A stretch of DNA of 64,000 nt, taken from positions 3,417,279 through 3,481,278 of the forward strand of contig NZ_CM001240.1 in the NCBI RefSeq assembly GCF_000230835.1, in the 5' to 3' direction. Positions 23,751-33,891 of the stretch are shown here, piece after piece. How positions within the stretch are numbered: the first letter of the stretch is position 1; each line of letters begins with the position of its first letter. A program made the position numbers and the translations under genes. The DNA is from Clostridium sp. DL-VIII (GTDB lineage Bacteria > Bacillota > Clostridia > Clostridiales > Clostridiaceae). Under the pieces are notes generated by a model. That model ran no database searches, had not been told where the DNA came from, and was given only the letters and a program-made list of their open reading frames with translations.

Positions 23751-24737
23751 ATGAATGGAAAAGTAATTTATTCTATTATAGTACCCTTATATAATGAAGA
23801 ACTTGTTATAGATGAAAGTTATAGAAGATTAAAAGAAGTTATGGATACAACAAAAGAGAATTATGAAATTGTGTTTGTAAATGATGGAAGTAAAGATAAG
23901 ACAAGAGAAAAAGCGGAAAAAATATGCAACAATGATGAAAATATAAAACTTATTAATTTTTCAAGGAACTTTGGTCATCAAGCTGCAATAACAGCAGGAA
24001 TGGACTTAGCACTTGGAGATGCCGTCATAGTAATAGATGCAGACCTTCAAGACCCGCCTGAAGTTATGCTTAAGATGATTGAAAAGTGGAAGGAAGGCTA
24101 TGAAGTAGTTTATGGAAAAAGAGTAAAAAGAGAAGGAGAGACTTTCTTTAAAAAGGTTACAGCTAAAATGTATTATAGACTTCTAAGAAGTATGACAAGC
24201 GTTGATGTTCCAGTAGATGCTGGGGATTTTAGACTGATAGATAGAAAAGTATGTGATGCTTTAATTGCGCTTCCAGAAAAGAATAGATATGTAAGAGGAC
24301 TTGTAAGCTGGGTTGGATATAAACAAACTTATGTGGAATTCATAAGACAAGAAAGATTTGCAGGGGAAACTAAATATCCTTTGAAAAAAATGCTGAAATT
24401 GGCTTCTGATGGTATAACTGCTTTATCATATAAGCCTCTTGTAATTGCAGGATATTTAGGAGTTTTAGCTTTTATACTAGGAATTATTTTAATAATTTCA
24501 GATTTTGTGAAGGATATTTTTAATAAAAATGGCATTATAAATTTTACACTAATGATTGGAATAAACATGATGATGTTTGGTGTAATACTCGGATGTATCG
24601 GTATAATGGGACAATATATAGGAAGAATATTCGATGAAAGTAAAGGAAGGCCTATTTATATAATTGACAGTACAAAAAATTACACTAGAAGCGATAAAAA
24701 GTTCAAAATTGTTAACTTAGAACAAAAGACGCTGTAG
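23751..24737 (+). CDS. Polyprenyl-phosphate glycosyltransferase, GT2 (DPM1/GtrB-like)
   Basis: 328 residues. The GT-A domain has VPLYNEE, VFVNDGSKD, the DXD-type IDADLQDPPE, and the acceptor region DAGDFRLIDR, all typical of enzymes that move a sugar from a nucleotide donor onto undecaprenyl phosphate. Two C-terminal membrane helices (about 230-285) match the GtrB/CsbB arrangement. ATG at 23751 is chosen because GAGGTGAT lies at 23739-23746; an in-frame GTG inside that box is less likely. First gene of an operon with two membrane GT-C enzymes and galU. It makes the lipid-linked sugar donor used by the next genes. Confidence 0.92.
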   Translation: MNGKVIYSIIVPLYNEELVIDESYRRLKEVMDTTKENYEIVFVNDGSKDKTREKAEKICNNDENIKLINFSRNFGHQAAITAGMDLALGDAVIVIDADLQDPPEVMLKMIEKWKEGYEVVYGKRVKREGETFFKKVTAKMYYRLLRSMTSVDVPVDAGDFRLIDRKVCDALIALPEKNRYVRGLVSWVGYKQTYVEFIRQERFAGETKYPLKKMLKLASDGITALSYKPLVIAGYLGVLAFILGIILIISDFVKDIFNKNGIINFTLMIGINMMMFGVILGCIGIMGQYIGRIFDESKGRPIYIIDSTKNYTRSDKKFKIVNLEQKTL

Positions 24738-24745
24738 GAGGATAA

Positions 24746-27031
24746 ATGAGGAATAAGATAAAATTAACTAAGGAAAATATAAGTGTTTCATTAATTTTAA
24801 TATTATCTGCAATATTAAATTTTGCTAATATAGGTATAGAAGGTTATGGAAATAACTATTATGCAGCTGGAGTAAAAAGCATGACTTTGAGTCTTAAAAA
24901 TTTCTTTTTTGTGTCCTTTGATCCCGGAAGTTTTGTAACAATAGATAAACCGCCAATGGGGTTTTGGATACAGGCTATTTTTGCTAAGATATTTGGTTTC
25001 AGCGGATGGAGCATACTTTTACCGCAAGGCTTAGCAGGAGTAATTTCAGTATATTTAATATATTATCTTGTTAAAATGTCCTTTGGGAGTCTAGCTGGCA
25101 TTATTTCAGCTGTATGCCTTGCAGTAACTCCAGTTTTTGTTGCTGCAAGCAGAAATAATACTATAGACAATTTACTTGTTGTGACATTACTTTTTGCATG
25201 TTTAGCGATTACAAAGGCAGCAGAGCATGGAAAAGCCAGATATCTTTACATAAGTTTAGTGCTTATAGGGATTGGCTTTAATATAAAAATGCTGGAAGCA
25301 TATATGATTGGACCAGCTATTTATATTACATATCTATTTTCGTCAACTATTTCATTTAAGAAGAAGATTGGGCATCTTATTATTGGGAGCGTTATATTAA
25401 TAGCAGTATCTTTTTCTTGGGCTATGATTGTAGATTTAGTGCCAACACAGAATAGGCCATATGTAGGTAGCAGTACAAATAATAGTGAAATGGAACTAAT
25501 AATTGGACATAATGGGTTAGAGAGACTTGGTCTTAGTAATAATTCAAATAAAGGTTTTGGTGGAGGCAGCAATAAAGATGATGGAAAAAGACAAACACAA
25601 GATACAACAGATTTAAGCGATAGTAGCAAGGATAATAGCAACCAACAAATGCCTCAAGGAGCTCCTGATGGAAATAACCAAGGAAGAACAGCAGCGCAAG
25701 GTGATAAGAATAATCAAGGAATGTCGTGGACACCATCAAATGGAGAAAACCAAGATGGCAGCAATATGCAACCACCTAGTGGAGGACCAGGAGGTCAAGA
25801 TGGTGGAGCAGGTCAAGGTGGAGGACCAGGAAGAGGAGGTCAAGGTGGTATTCAAGGTTCTTTTGGATCACAAGTAAAATCAGGTCTTACAAGATTATTC
25901 GTTAAAAGCAGTCTATCAGATCAAATAGTTTGGTTTTTACCGCTTGCATTATTAGGATTTTTAGCAGGTGCAATAAAAGAAAAATTAAGATTTAGATTAG
26001 ATAATCAAAGAAAAGTGTCTCTAGTATTATGGATTACTTGGTTAGTTCCTGAATTTATATACTTTAGTTATACAACAGGGTTATTCCATCCATATTATTT
26101 AACAATGATGGCACCTCCAGCAGCAGCTTTAGCTGGAATTGGAATTACCACAATGTGGGAACTTTATAAAGAAGGCAGATGGAAAGCTTGGCTTTTACCA
26201 ATAGCATTTGCTATAACTGGTATTACTCATATGATGATGTTATCATATTTCACAAGTAATTTATCAACAGTTATAAGAAATGTGATTTTAGGATCATTAA
26301 TATTATGCTTTGCAGCTTCTGCTATATTAGCAATATTAAATATAAGGACATTCATTAAGAGTAAAAATAATATTAATTTAGATGATAATAAGAATATGAA
26401 TTTAGAAAAGGTATTACTAGGAATTGCTACAATAGGGATTTTAGTTACTCCATTTATTGGTGCAAGTGCAGCAATAACTCATAGTGTAAATAGTACAATT
26501 CCTTGTGCAGGATTAGAGCTTCTTTCAAGTGGAGAAAAGAGTATGGGTGGAATGTCTTTTGGTGGGGGAAATAATGTAAGCAGTTCAAAGCTTATTGATT
26601 TCTTAAAGAATAATATAACAACAGAAAAGTATTCACTTGTAGTTTCTTCGTCACAAAGTGCTGACAGCATAATAATACAATCAGGTGAATCAGTTATGGC
26701 GCTTGGAGGTTTCTCTGGTTCAGATAATATACTTACTTTAGATGAATTTAAGGAATTGGTTAAGAATGGAGAAGTAAGATATGTATTAACAGGTGGAGGA
26801 GGCCCAGGTGGAAGTAATGAGATTATGAACTGGGTAACTGAAAATGGAAAAGTGGTTCCAGAAAGTGAATATAAAGATACTACTACAAATATGCAAAATG
26901 AAGACTTGGGTACTGATAGATCAAATAATAAAGGTTATAACATAAATTCAAACTCAAATGGGCAGAATTTTGGTAGAAATAATTCAGAACAATTATATGA
27001 TTTGAAAGATTTAGCAGATACTTTAAAGTAA
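24746..27031 (+). CDS. GT39-type membrane glycosyltransferase (YkcB-like) with Gly/Asn-rich loop
   Basis: 761 residues, multi-pass GT-C fold. The first external loop motif DPGSFVTIDKPPMGFWIQAI (catalytic Asp region) and SRNNTIDNLL match the ArnT/PMT-like group, closest in form to B. subtilis YkcB. It transfers sugar from a polyprenyl carrier to a wall or surface acceptor. A long low-complexity insert of Gly, Gln, Asn, Asp and Pro (about residues 265-380) sits in an external loop. A soluble Gly/Ser-rich C-terminal domain follows the last helix. Starts eight bases after the GT2 gene with AGGAGGATAA; the pair is co-translated. Confidence 0.88.
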   Translation: MRNKIKLTKENISVSLILILSAILNFANIGIEGYGNNYYAAGVKSMTLSLKNFFFVSFDPGSFVTIDKPPMGFWIQAIFAKIFGFSGWSILLPQGLAGVISVYLIYYLVKMSFGSLAGIISAVCLAVTPVFVAASRNNTIDNLLVVTLLFACLAITKAAEHGKARYLYISLVLIGIGFNIKMLEAYMIGPAIYITYLFSSTISFKKKIGHLIIGSVILIAVSFSWAMIVDLVPTQNRPYVGSSTNNSEMELIIGHNGLERLGLSNNSNKGFGGGSNKDDGKRQTQDTTDLSDSSKDNSNQQMPQGAPDGNNQGRTAAQGDKNNQGMSWTPSNGENQDGSNMQPPSGGPGGQDGGAGQGGGPGRGGQGGIQGSFGSQVKSGLTRLFVKSSLSDQIVWFLPLALLGFLAGAIKEKLRFRLDNQRKVSLVLWITWLVPEFIYFSYTTGLFHPYYLTMMAPPAAALAGIGITTMWELYKEGRWKAWLLPIAFAITGITHMMMLSYFTSNLSTVIRNVILGSLILCFAASAILAILNIRTFIKSKNNINLDDNKNMNLEKVLLGIATIGILVTPFIGASAAITHSVNSTIPCAGLELLSSGEKSMGGMSFGGGNNVSSSKLIDFLKNNITTEKYSLVVSSSQSADSIIIQSGESVMALGGFSGSDNILTLDEFKELVKNGEVRYVLTGGGGPGGSNEIMNWVTENGKVVPESEYKDTTTNMQNEDLGTDRSNNKGYNINSNSNGQNFGRNNSEQLYDLKDLADTLK

Positions 27032-27157
27032 AAGCATATTTAGAATATAAACTATTGAAGTGAGGGGAAGTATTTGTTGTAACTCTTATAGCTTAGGAGT
27101 AAATTAGCAAAAACTAACCCCTTATTTTAATAATTTTGCTGAAAGGAAACAGGAATA

Positions 27158-28897
27158 ATGGAAAATAGAAGATATAAGAAGTATATACTTAGAGTTATTT
27201 TAATATTTGTATTAGCATTATCAATAGTTACATGTGTATATGCTCTTCAGAATTATAAGATTAATAATAGTAATGAAATTATGCAAAATAGTCAGGTGAA
27301 TTTTGGCGGAAATAATTCTATTTCTAGTGATGATAAAAGTGAATCTGGAGATAAAGCTGTAACATCAGATAGAGCAAATACAGATAGTAGTAATAAGATG
27401 CAGGACAACCAAGAAAATGGGAGTAAGGATATGAGAATCCCAGGGGTAGGAAGATCTAGAAATAATAATCAATCACAGCAGAATAGAAACAATCAAGGTG
27501 ACTTTAATAATAATCAAAGAGGAAATAATGGAAATGGACAATTAGCACAGTTTAGAGGTAATATGCAAAGGGGCAGTGGTGAAAATTTTAAGTATGTCCT
27601 AGAGCTTAACATATATGGAGGGATATTTTTAATAGTATCTTGTTTGGGGTATTATCTATTTAGACGTAAAAGGATAGAAATTAATTTAAAAGATGAAAAA
27701 TTCTTGGTATTTACAGTATTAGCAGTAGGTTTTCTATTAAGAGTTGCAGCAGCAACGCTTATGCAGGGATTTAGTGGTGATATCGCATTATTTAGAGATT
27801 GGGCACAGTCTGCAGCAAATAGTTTCTCTAATTTTTATGCTAGTGCTAGGCAGGCAGATTATCCGCCATTGTATATATATATTTTGGGGCTAATCGGAAA
27901 AATTGCAAGTTTATCTAGTGTTAATTCATATTATACGTTGATACTAAAAATGCCATCAATAATATCAGATATTATTACATCATATTTTATATATAAACTT
28001 GGAAAGAAATACTTAAGCGTATATATAAGTATTTTATTAGGAGCATTTTATATTTTTAATCCAGCTGTGTTCATTGATTCTACATTTTGGGGACAAGTCG
28101 ATTCATTCTTCACATTGCTAATTGTTATAGCATTATATTTATTATCTGAAAAGAAATATATATTATCGTCAGGAATGTTTGCAGCTGCAATACTTATGAA
28201 ACCACAAGGAATAATATTTCTTCCAATACTTTTTTTTGAATTAGTAAGGCAAAGAACAATAAAGAACTTTGTATATTCGGCAATTTCAGCATTTATTACT
28301 GCCTTAATAATAATTATTCCTTTTTCATTAAACTCTCAAAATCCTTTATGGATTATTAATTTGTACACAAAGACTATATCAGAATATCCATATGCTTCAA
28401 TAAATGCGTTTAATTTTTTTGGGTTAATTGGAGGAAATTACAAAGATTATAATACTGAATTATTTTCGATAAGTTATCATACACTAGGAATGATATTTAT
28501 TGTTTTAACAACATTAATTGGCTGGTTCATTTACATAAAAGGAAATGATAGAAAATATGTTTCGGCCATAGCTTTACTTCAAATATCAGGAGTATTTACC
28601 TTTTCAGTTGGAATGCATGAAAGATATTTATTTCCAGCAGAAGCAATAGCAATATTAGCATTAATATACCTGAAAGACAGAAGATTTTTTCTATTGGCTA
28701 TAGGATTCAGTATCACTAATTATATCAATATTTCTACAGTTTTATTTAGAAACAATACAACAATTTTTAACAATTGTCTTGAAGTTACTTCGATATTAAA
28801 TATATTTCTAGTTGCATATTTATTAAAAGTTCTTTTTGATAATGCTATTAAAAAATTTTCTTTAAGATTTGAAAAAGAGGAGAGTGAAGCACTATGA
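27158..28897 (+). CDS. Membrane mannosyltransferase-like protein (Gpi18/GT-C group)
   Basis: 579 residues. One N-terminal helix, then an external Asn/Gln/Ser-rich linker (about 40-135), then ten or more membrane helices. Motifs FSGDIALFRDWAQ (catalytic Asp region), DYPPLYIYILG, FIDSTFWGQVDS and VGMHERYLFP match the COG5542 Gpi18-like mannosyltransferases. Probably the third enzyme of the same surface glycosylation pathway. Ends with a four-base ATGA overlap with galU, so the two are translationally coupled. The low-complexity linker resembles that of the preceding GT39 protein, which suggests the two proteins share an external environment or contact one another. Confidence 0.85.
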   Translation: MENRRYKKYILRVILIFVLALSIVTCVYALQNYKINNSNEIMQNSQVNFGGNNSISSDDKSESGDKAVTSDRANTDSSNKMQDNQENGSKDMRIPGVGRSRNNNQSQQNRNNQGDFNNNQRGNNGNGQLAQFRGNMQRGSGENFKYVLELNIYGGIFLIVSCLGYYLFRRKRIEINLKDEKFLVFTVLAVGFLLRVAAATLMQGFSGDIALFRDWAQSAANSFSNFYASARQADYPPLYIYILGLIGKIASLSSVNSYYTLILKMPSIISDIITSYFIYKLGKKYLSVYISILLGAFYIFNPAVFIDSTFWGQVDSFFTLLIVIALYLLSEKKYILSSGMFAAAILMKPQGIIFLPILFFELVRQRTIKNFVYSAISAFITALIIIIPFSLNSQNPLWIINLYTKTISEYPYASINAFNFFGLIGGNYKDYNTELFSISYHTLGMIFIVLTTLIGWFIYIKGNDRKYVSAIALLQISGVFTFSVGMHERYLFPAEAIAILALIYLKDRRFFLLAIGFSITNYINISTVLFRNNTTIFNNCLEVTSILNIFLVAYLLKVLFDNAIKKFSLRFEKEESEAL

Positions 28898-29796
28898 AAG
28901 TACGAAAGGCAGTAATACCGGCAGCAGGTCTTGGAACAAGATTTCTGCCAGCTACAAAAGCACAACCCAAAGAAATGTTGCCAATAGTAGATAAACCTAC
29001 TATTCAATATATTGTAGAAGAAGCTGTAGCTTCTGGAATTGAGGAAATATTAATAATTACAGGTAGAAATAAAAGAGCAATAGAAGATCATTTTGATAAG
29101 TCTGTAGAGCTTGAAGATGAGCTTGAGCATGCGCATAAAGAAGAATTACTTAATCTTGTGAAAGATGTATCAAATATGGTAGATATTTATTATATACGTC
29201 AAAAAGAGCCTAAAGGTCTTGGAGATGCAATAAAGCATGCTAAAACTTTTGTTGGAAATGAACCTTTTGCAGTAATGCTTGGAGATGATGTTGTAGATAA
29301 TGAAGTTCCATGCCTTAAGCAGTTAATAAATTGTTACGATCAATACAAGACTTCTATATTAGGAGTACAGGAAGTTGAAGAATCAAATGTATCTAAGTAT
29401 GGAATAGTTAAGGGAATAGAAATAGAAGAAAGATTGTATAAAGTTAGTGATATGATAGAAAAACCGAAGATTGAAGAAGCTCCATCTAACATAGCCATTC
29501 TTGGAAGATACATAATAACACCAGACATATTTGATATATTAGAAGTAACTAAACCAGGTAAGGGCGGAGAAGTGCAATTAACCGATGCGTTAAAAGAATT
29601 AACAAAGCATGAAGCAGTATATGCTTATTGTTTTGAGGGAAAAAGGTATGATGTTGGAGATAAACTAGGCTTTTTGAAAGCAAATATAGAGTTTACTTTA
29701 AAACGCGATGACTTAAGAGAAGGTTTTATAAATTATCTTTTGAGCTTAAGAGATGAAACTAATATGGAAAGAGAAGAAATTAAAAGTAAGCTCTAG
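28894..29796 (+). CDS. galU: UTP-glucose-1-phosphate uridylyltransferase
   Basis: Makes UDP-glucose from UTP and glucose-1-phosphate, the sugar donor for surface glycans. 300 residues, usual length. The nucleotide-binding signature AAGLGTRFLPATKAQPKEML is at residues 9-28, followed by the GDDVVDNE metal/uracil region and KGGEVQLTDAL. Position at the end of the glycosyltransferase operon shows that the operon supplies its own activated sugar, most likely a UDP-hexose passed to the GT2 enzyme. Confidence 0.96.
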   Translation: MKVRKAVIPAAGLGTRFLPATKAQPKEMLPIVDKPTIQYIVEEAVASGIEEILIITGRNKRAIEDHFDKSVELEDELEHAHKEELLNLVKDVSNMVDIYYIRQKEPKGLGDAIKHAKTFVGNEPFAVMLGDDVVDNEVPCLKQLINCYDQYKTSILGVQEVEESNVSKYGIVKGIEIEERLYKVSDMIEKPKIEEAPSNIAILGRYIITPDIFDILEVTKPGKGGEVQLTDALKELTKHEAVYAYCFEGKRYDVGDKLGFLKANIEFTLKRDDLREGFINYLLSLRDETNMEREEIKSKL

Positions 29797-29834
29797 AGAT
29801 GAGTGTAGAGTAAGAAAGTATTATATTTAAAAAG

Positions 29835-29873
29835 AAAATCTGCGGATTACTATAGTAGTACGTGGATTTTTTA
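29835..29873 (+). terminator. Terminator of the glycosyltransferase-galU operon
   Basis: AAAATCTGCG and CGTGGATTTT arms followed by TTT. Confidence 0.75.
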
Positions 29874-29996
29874 TATTAATTTTTTATTAGTATAGGATAA
29901 ATAATAAAAATATGGTATAGTTTACATAGCATAAAAAATACCAATGTACGTTAGTAGAAGCAAAAAAATCAAAGGAAAAATCAAGGGGGATTATTT

Positions 29997-30713
29997 ATGA
30001 GTTATTGGAAGAATAAATGTGTTGTTGTTACAGGAGGCACTTCGGGTCTTGGGAAAAGCTTAGTTTTAAAGTTAATAAAAATGGAAGCTAAGGTTGCGTT
30101 CTGTGGCAGATCAGAAGAAAAAATGAAGTGTGTTTTAGATGAAATAAATGAGGAAGATAGAAAAAATATATTTTATGAAAATTTTGATATTGCAGATGAA
30201 AATAAGATTATTTCATTTGTTAATAATGCAGGAGATAAATTTGGTACGATAGATGTGCTAATTAATTGTGCTGGAGCAAACACTGCACGAGGTTTAGTGG
30301 AAAGCATTAAAATCGAAGATATGAATTTAATGTTAAAGGTAAATACTATAGCACCATTAGTATTTATAGAAGAGTGCTATAAATATATGAAAGTGAAAAA
30401 AGAAGGGGTAATTATAAATATACTTTCAACATGCTGCTTATTTTCAAATGAAGGTAATGGAGCTTATACGGCAGCTAAAAGTGCTTTAGATGGTTTGACT
30501 AAAGTATTTAGAAAAGAAGCGAGAAAGAATAATATAAGAGTATGTTCCGTATATCCAGGTGGAATAAATACTCCATTTAGAGCTCAGGAAAGAGAGGATT
30601 ATTTAAGCCCGGAAAATACTGCAGATACAATATTAAAGACACTGGATATAGATACGAGTGTCGCTTTAGATGAAATCGTATTAAGACCATTTGTAGAGAC
30701 GAATTATTCTTAA
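29997..30713 (+). CDS. Short-chain dehydrogenase/reductase
   Basis: 238 residues with the classical SDR marks: NAD(P)-binding TGGTSGLG at residues 12-19, NCAGAN, the catalytic Ser near ILSTCC and YTAAK with Tyr and Lys. FCGRSEEK at the end of beta-2 suggests preference for NADPH (inference). Substrate unknown. It has its own leader after the galU terminator and its own terminator, so it is a single-gene unit. Confidence 0.88.
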   Translation: MSYWKNKCVVVTGGTSGLGKSLVLKLIKMEAKVAFCGRSEEKMKCVLDEINEEDRKNIFYENFDIADENKIISFVNNAGDKFGTIDVLINCAGANTARGLVESIKIEDMNLMLKVNTIAPLVFIEECYKYMKVKKEGVIINILSTCCLFSNEGNGAYTAAKSALDGLTKVFRKEARKNNIRVCSVYPGGINTPFRAQEREDYLSPENTADTILKTLDIDTSVALDEIVLRPFVETNYS

Positions 30714-30730
30714 AATAGAGTATATACTTA

Positions 30731-30772
30731 AAAAACTGCAATATTCAAAAAAATGAATTTGCAGTTTTTTAT
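30731..30772 (+). terminator. Terminator of the SDR gene
   Basis: AAAAACTGCAATATTC and GAATTTGCAGTTTTT arms followed by TATT. The gap up to 31025 otherwise holds only AT-rich sequence, a small ACCGGT palindrome at 30971 and an unproven promoter. Confidence 0.85.
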
Positions 30773-31025
30773 TATTTATAATAAAAAAGGCTTAGATGCG
30801 AGAAAATTTTATAATGAAATTAGAAAAATATGTCTAGGTCCAGGATTTATCGGGATTTTTAAGTTGATTTACTAATGAGTTATTAAAAAAGTACCAAAAG
30901 TGGTATTCTATATTGTATTATATAGTGGAAATACAGTTATACCATATCAATGAAACTTATAAAGTAGTCACCGGTGCAAGAGTAATAAGATAAGTTGATA
31001 TTTATAAAGTTAGAGGAGTGACAAT

Positions 31026-32246
31026 ATGAATAAAAACTTAAAAAAAGTGATTGCAATTGCACTCACAGTTAGTGCATTTGGTGCAGTTATACCGGGAACA
31101 AGCTTTGGTTTAATTAGCACAAAGGCATATGCAGCTAGTGGAGATTTAACTAGTGTAAAATTAAAAACATCTGATGGAAGTACAATAAAAACTTATGATG
31201 AGGATGACTATAAAAGTAAGAATGAAGTAGATGATGATAAATTAGAAGATAATGGAATTTATTATGCAAAAACTTCATCGGATACAATAAAAGTTACTAC
31301 AAAAGGTGTTAGCTCAAGCCATGTTAGAATATTTAAAAGCAAAAGTAATTCAGCGAAAGGGATTAAGATAAGTAGTTCCATTGATTTGTCAAAGGATTCA
31401 ACAACAACGCTCATTATAAGAACATATGATGATGATCCTGGAACTGTGAAATATAGTGATGATTCTTATACTAGCCAATATACTATAAAAGTAAAATGCA
31501 CTGCGACTTCTTCAAATGACGATGAAGATGATGAATATGATGATGTGTATTTAAAGAGCCTTTCCTTAAGTGATGGTAATATTAGTTTCTCAAAGAATAC
31601 TTCAAGCTATAATGTAAATGTAGCTGAATCAGTAAATAAGATTTCAATTGCCGCAAAACCCGATTGTGATAGTGACGAATATGACGATTACACAGTTAGA
31701 ATAGATGGATCAAAAGTTGATGAAGATGATAAATTTAAAAAAACAGTATCATTAGATAAAGGTAATAATGAAATAAAAATAACAGTTGAAGATGATGATG
31801 ATAATAAAAGAACATATACATTAAATATAACTAGAGGCAATACAAATAATAATAGTACAAATAATAATGAAACTGCAACTATAATTAAAGCTAATCAATG
31901 GGTGTTAGTAAATGGGCAGTGGCAATATAATGATACTTTAGGCAAACCAGTAAAGAATATGTGGGAGAATGATTACTATCTTAATTATGATGGAAATATG
32001 GCAACAGGTTGGCAGTATATTAATGAAAATTGGTATTACTTGGGCTATGATGGAGCTATGAAAAAAGGCTGGCAACTTGTAAATGGAAGTTGGTATTATT
32101 TGGATAAACAGGGGAAAATGCTTACAGGCTGGTTTAGAGATATTAATGGTAAATATTATTACTTATATACTAGTAGTGGGGCAATGGCCCATAATACTAT
32201 AATTAATGGGTATAAAGTAGGTTCAGATGGAGCGTGGATCAGTTAA
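31026..32246 (+). CDS. Secreted cell-wall-binding protein with cadherin-like domain
   Basis: 406 residues. A signal peptide ends near AYAAS (about residue 37). Two extracellular parts follow: an acidic Asp/Ser-rich region, and a cadherin-like beta-sandwich (LKSLSLSDGNISFSKNTSSY onward to YTLNITRG). The C-terminal 100 residues are CW_binding_1/choline-binding-type repeats (GWQYINENWYYLGYDGAMKKG, then GWQLVNGSWYYLDKQGKMLTG). These repeats bind wall polymers non-covalently. No enzymatic domain is visible, so the likely role is structural or adhesive. TTAGAGGAGTGAC ahead of ATG. Confidence 0.85.
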   Translation: MNKNLKKVIAIALTVSAFGAVIPGTSFGLISTKAYAASGDLTSVKLKTSDGSTIKTYDEDDYKSKNEVDDDKLEDNGIYYAKTSSDTIKVTTKGVSSSHVRIFKSKSNSAKGIKISSSIDLSKDSTTTLIIRTYDDDPGTVKYSDDSYTSQYTIKVKCTATSSNDDEDDEYDDVYLKSLSLSDGNISFSKNTSSYNVNVAESVNKISIAAKPDCDSDEYDDYTVRIDGSKVDEDDKFKKTVSLDKGNNEIKITVEDDDDNKRTYTLNITRGNTNNNSTNNNETATIIKANQWVLVNGQWQYNDTLGKPVKNMWENDYYLNYDGNMATGWQYINENWYYLGYDGAMKKGWQLVNGSWYYLDKQGKMLTGWFRDINGKYYYLYTSSGAMAHNTIINGYKVGSDGAWIS

Positions 32247-32271
32247 TAGAATAATGTCATGATTACCAGAG

Positions 32272-32308
32272 AGGTATCTTTTGAAAAATCAAAAGATACC
32301 TTTTTTAT
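32272..32308 (+). terminator. Terminator of the wall-binding protein gene
   Basis: A 12-bp perfect stem AGGTATCTTTTG and CAAAAGATACCT followed by a T run. Confidence 0.92.
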
Positions 32309-32475
32309 ATAACTAATAAAAAAGATTTTCTAGAGTTCTTTGAAAAATTTTCTGTATTCTATAAAATTTAAGAAAATATATGTATAATGGTATATATTGT
32401 GATTATTAAAAACTAAATTGTGATATTTTTAAATTAAAGTATAAATTTTGATTGGTTAAAAAAGGAGGAGATTTA

Positions 32476-33891
32476 GTGAAGGTATCAAACTCAAAATTTT
32501 TAGTGAGCAGTAAACCAGTTATAAGTAAGTTAATCACTATGCTATCTAAAAATTATAAATATGTCTCAGTACTTGGAACAGATACAAAAGGAAAAAGCTT
32601 TAGAGTGTCAAAAGCAGGAATAGATGTGAATGATTCTATGTTAGTTGAAAGGGGATTTGTTATAAGAATACATAATGGAATAAATTACTCAGAGTACTCA
32701 TTTAATGAATTAAGTGAGGAAAAATTGGATTCTATTGTAACAAATATTAATAATAAACTCAATAAAGCTTCTGAGGATATATCTATAAATTCATATGAAA
32801 TAATAGAAGAAGACGAGATTAGAGACAACCTTTTAGGTGAAGTTAAGATAAATCCAGAAGAAATAGGATCTGATGTGATTATAAAATCCTTAGTAGAGAT
32901 CAAAGATGATGCTTTAGCTTATTCAGATTTAATTGTAAATGTGGATGTGATATATAATACTTATCATATATCAAAGCTATTTATGTCTAATAAGAAAGAA
33001 TTGGAACAATCATATATGCTGGGAGAGGGATATATATTTTCTGTAGCGAGAAGAGAAGAGAAAACAAAATACTGCTATAAATCTTTTTCAGGATTAAAGG
33101 GCTTTGAAATAATTGATGAACTTAAAGAAAAGTATAGGAGTATTGTAGAACAAAGTATAAAGTTACTTGATGCTAAGACGGTAGAACCTGGTGAATATGA
33201 TGTAATATGTGCTCCAGATGTATCAGGATTAATTGCTCATGAAGCTTTCGGACATGGGGTTGAAATGGATATGTTTGTGAAGAATAGAGCTAAGGGTGCA
33301 GAATATATAGGAAAGCAGGTAGCTTCTGCTTCAACTACTATGCATGATGGAGCAGCAGCAGCTAAGCATATGTCCTCATATTTGTTTGATGATGAAGGAA
33401 CCATAGGAACAAATACTGTAATAATAGAAAATGGAATATTAAAGAATGGCATCTCAGATTTGTTGTCTGCAATAAAACTTGGAACTATTCCAACAGGAAA
33501 CGGTAAGAGACAGTCCTTTGAAAGAAAAGCCTATGCAAGAATGACAAATACATTTTTTGAAGCTGGAAATGATAAAGTCGAAGATATGATTGCTTCAATA
33601 AAATATGGTTATCTCCTTGAAGGAGTATTTAGTGGAATGGAAGACCCTAAAAACTGGGGGATTCAATGTATAGTCCTTTTGGGTAGAGAAATTGAAGATG
33701 GAAAACTTACTGGGAAGTTAATATCCCCAGTAGTAATTACAGGTTTTGTTCCTGATTTATTAAAATCAATTTCTATGGTCTCTGAAGAGGTTCAGCTAGA
33801 TGGAGCAGGATATTGCGGTAAAGGCTACAAAGAATTTGTAAAGACTTCATCTGGCGGACCATACATCAAAGCGAAAGTGAGGTTAGGCTAA
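32476..33891 (+). CDS. tldD: TldD/PmbA family metalloprotease, TldD subunit
   Basis: 471 residues. The zinc site HEAFGH (His255, Glu256, His260) in SGLIAHEAFGHGVEMD identifies the catalytic TldD partner. In E. coli the TldD-TldE(PmbA) heterodimer degrades unfolded peptides and matures microcin B17 and CcdA. GTG at 32476 is chosen because AAAGGAGGAG (32461-32470) is five bases ahead; a TTG upstream is possible but lies before that box. Its partner follows with a one-base overlap (TAATG), so both are made in equal amounts. Confidence 0.9.
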   Translation: MKVSNSKFLVSSKPVISKLITMLSKNYKYVSVLGTDTKGKSFRVSKAGIDVNDSMLVERGFVIRIHNGINYSEYSFNELSEEKLDSIVTNINNKLNKASEDISINSYEIIEEDEIRDNLLGEVKINPEEIGSDVIIKSLVEIKDDALAYSDLIVNVDVIYNTYHISKLFMSNKKELEQSYMLGEGYIFSVARREEKTKYCYKSFSGLKGFEIIDELKEKYRSIVEQSIKLLDAKTVEPGEYDVICAPDVSGLIAHEAFGHGVEMDMFVKNRAKGAEYIGKQVASASTTMHDGAAAAKHMSSYLFDDEGTIGTNTVIIENGILKNGISDLLSAIKLGTIPTGNGKRQSFERKAYARMTNTFFEAGNDKVEDMIASIKYGYLLEGVFSGMEDPKNWGIQCIVLLGREIEDGKLTGKLISPVVITGFVPDLLKSISMVSEEVQLDGAGYCGKGYKEFVKTSSGGPYIKAKVRLG

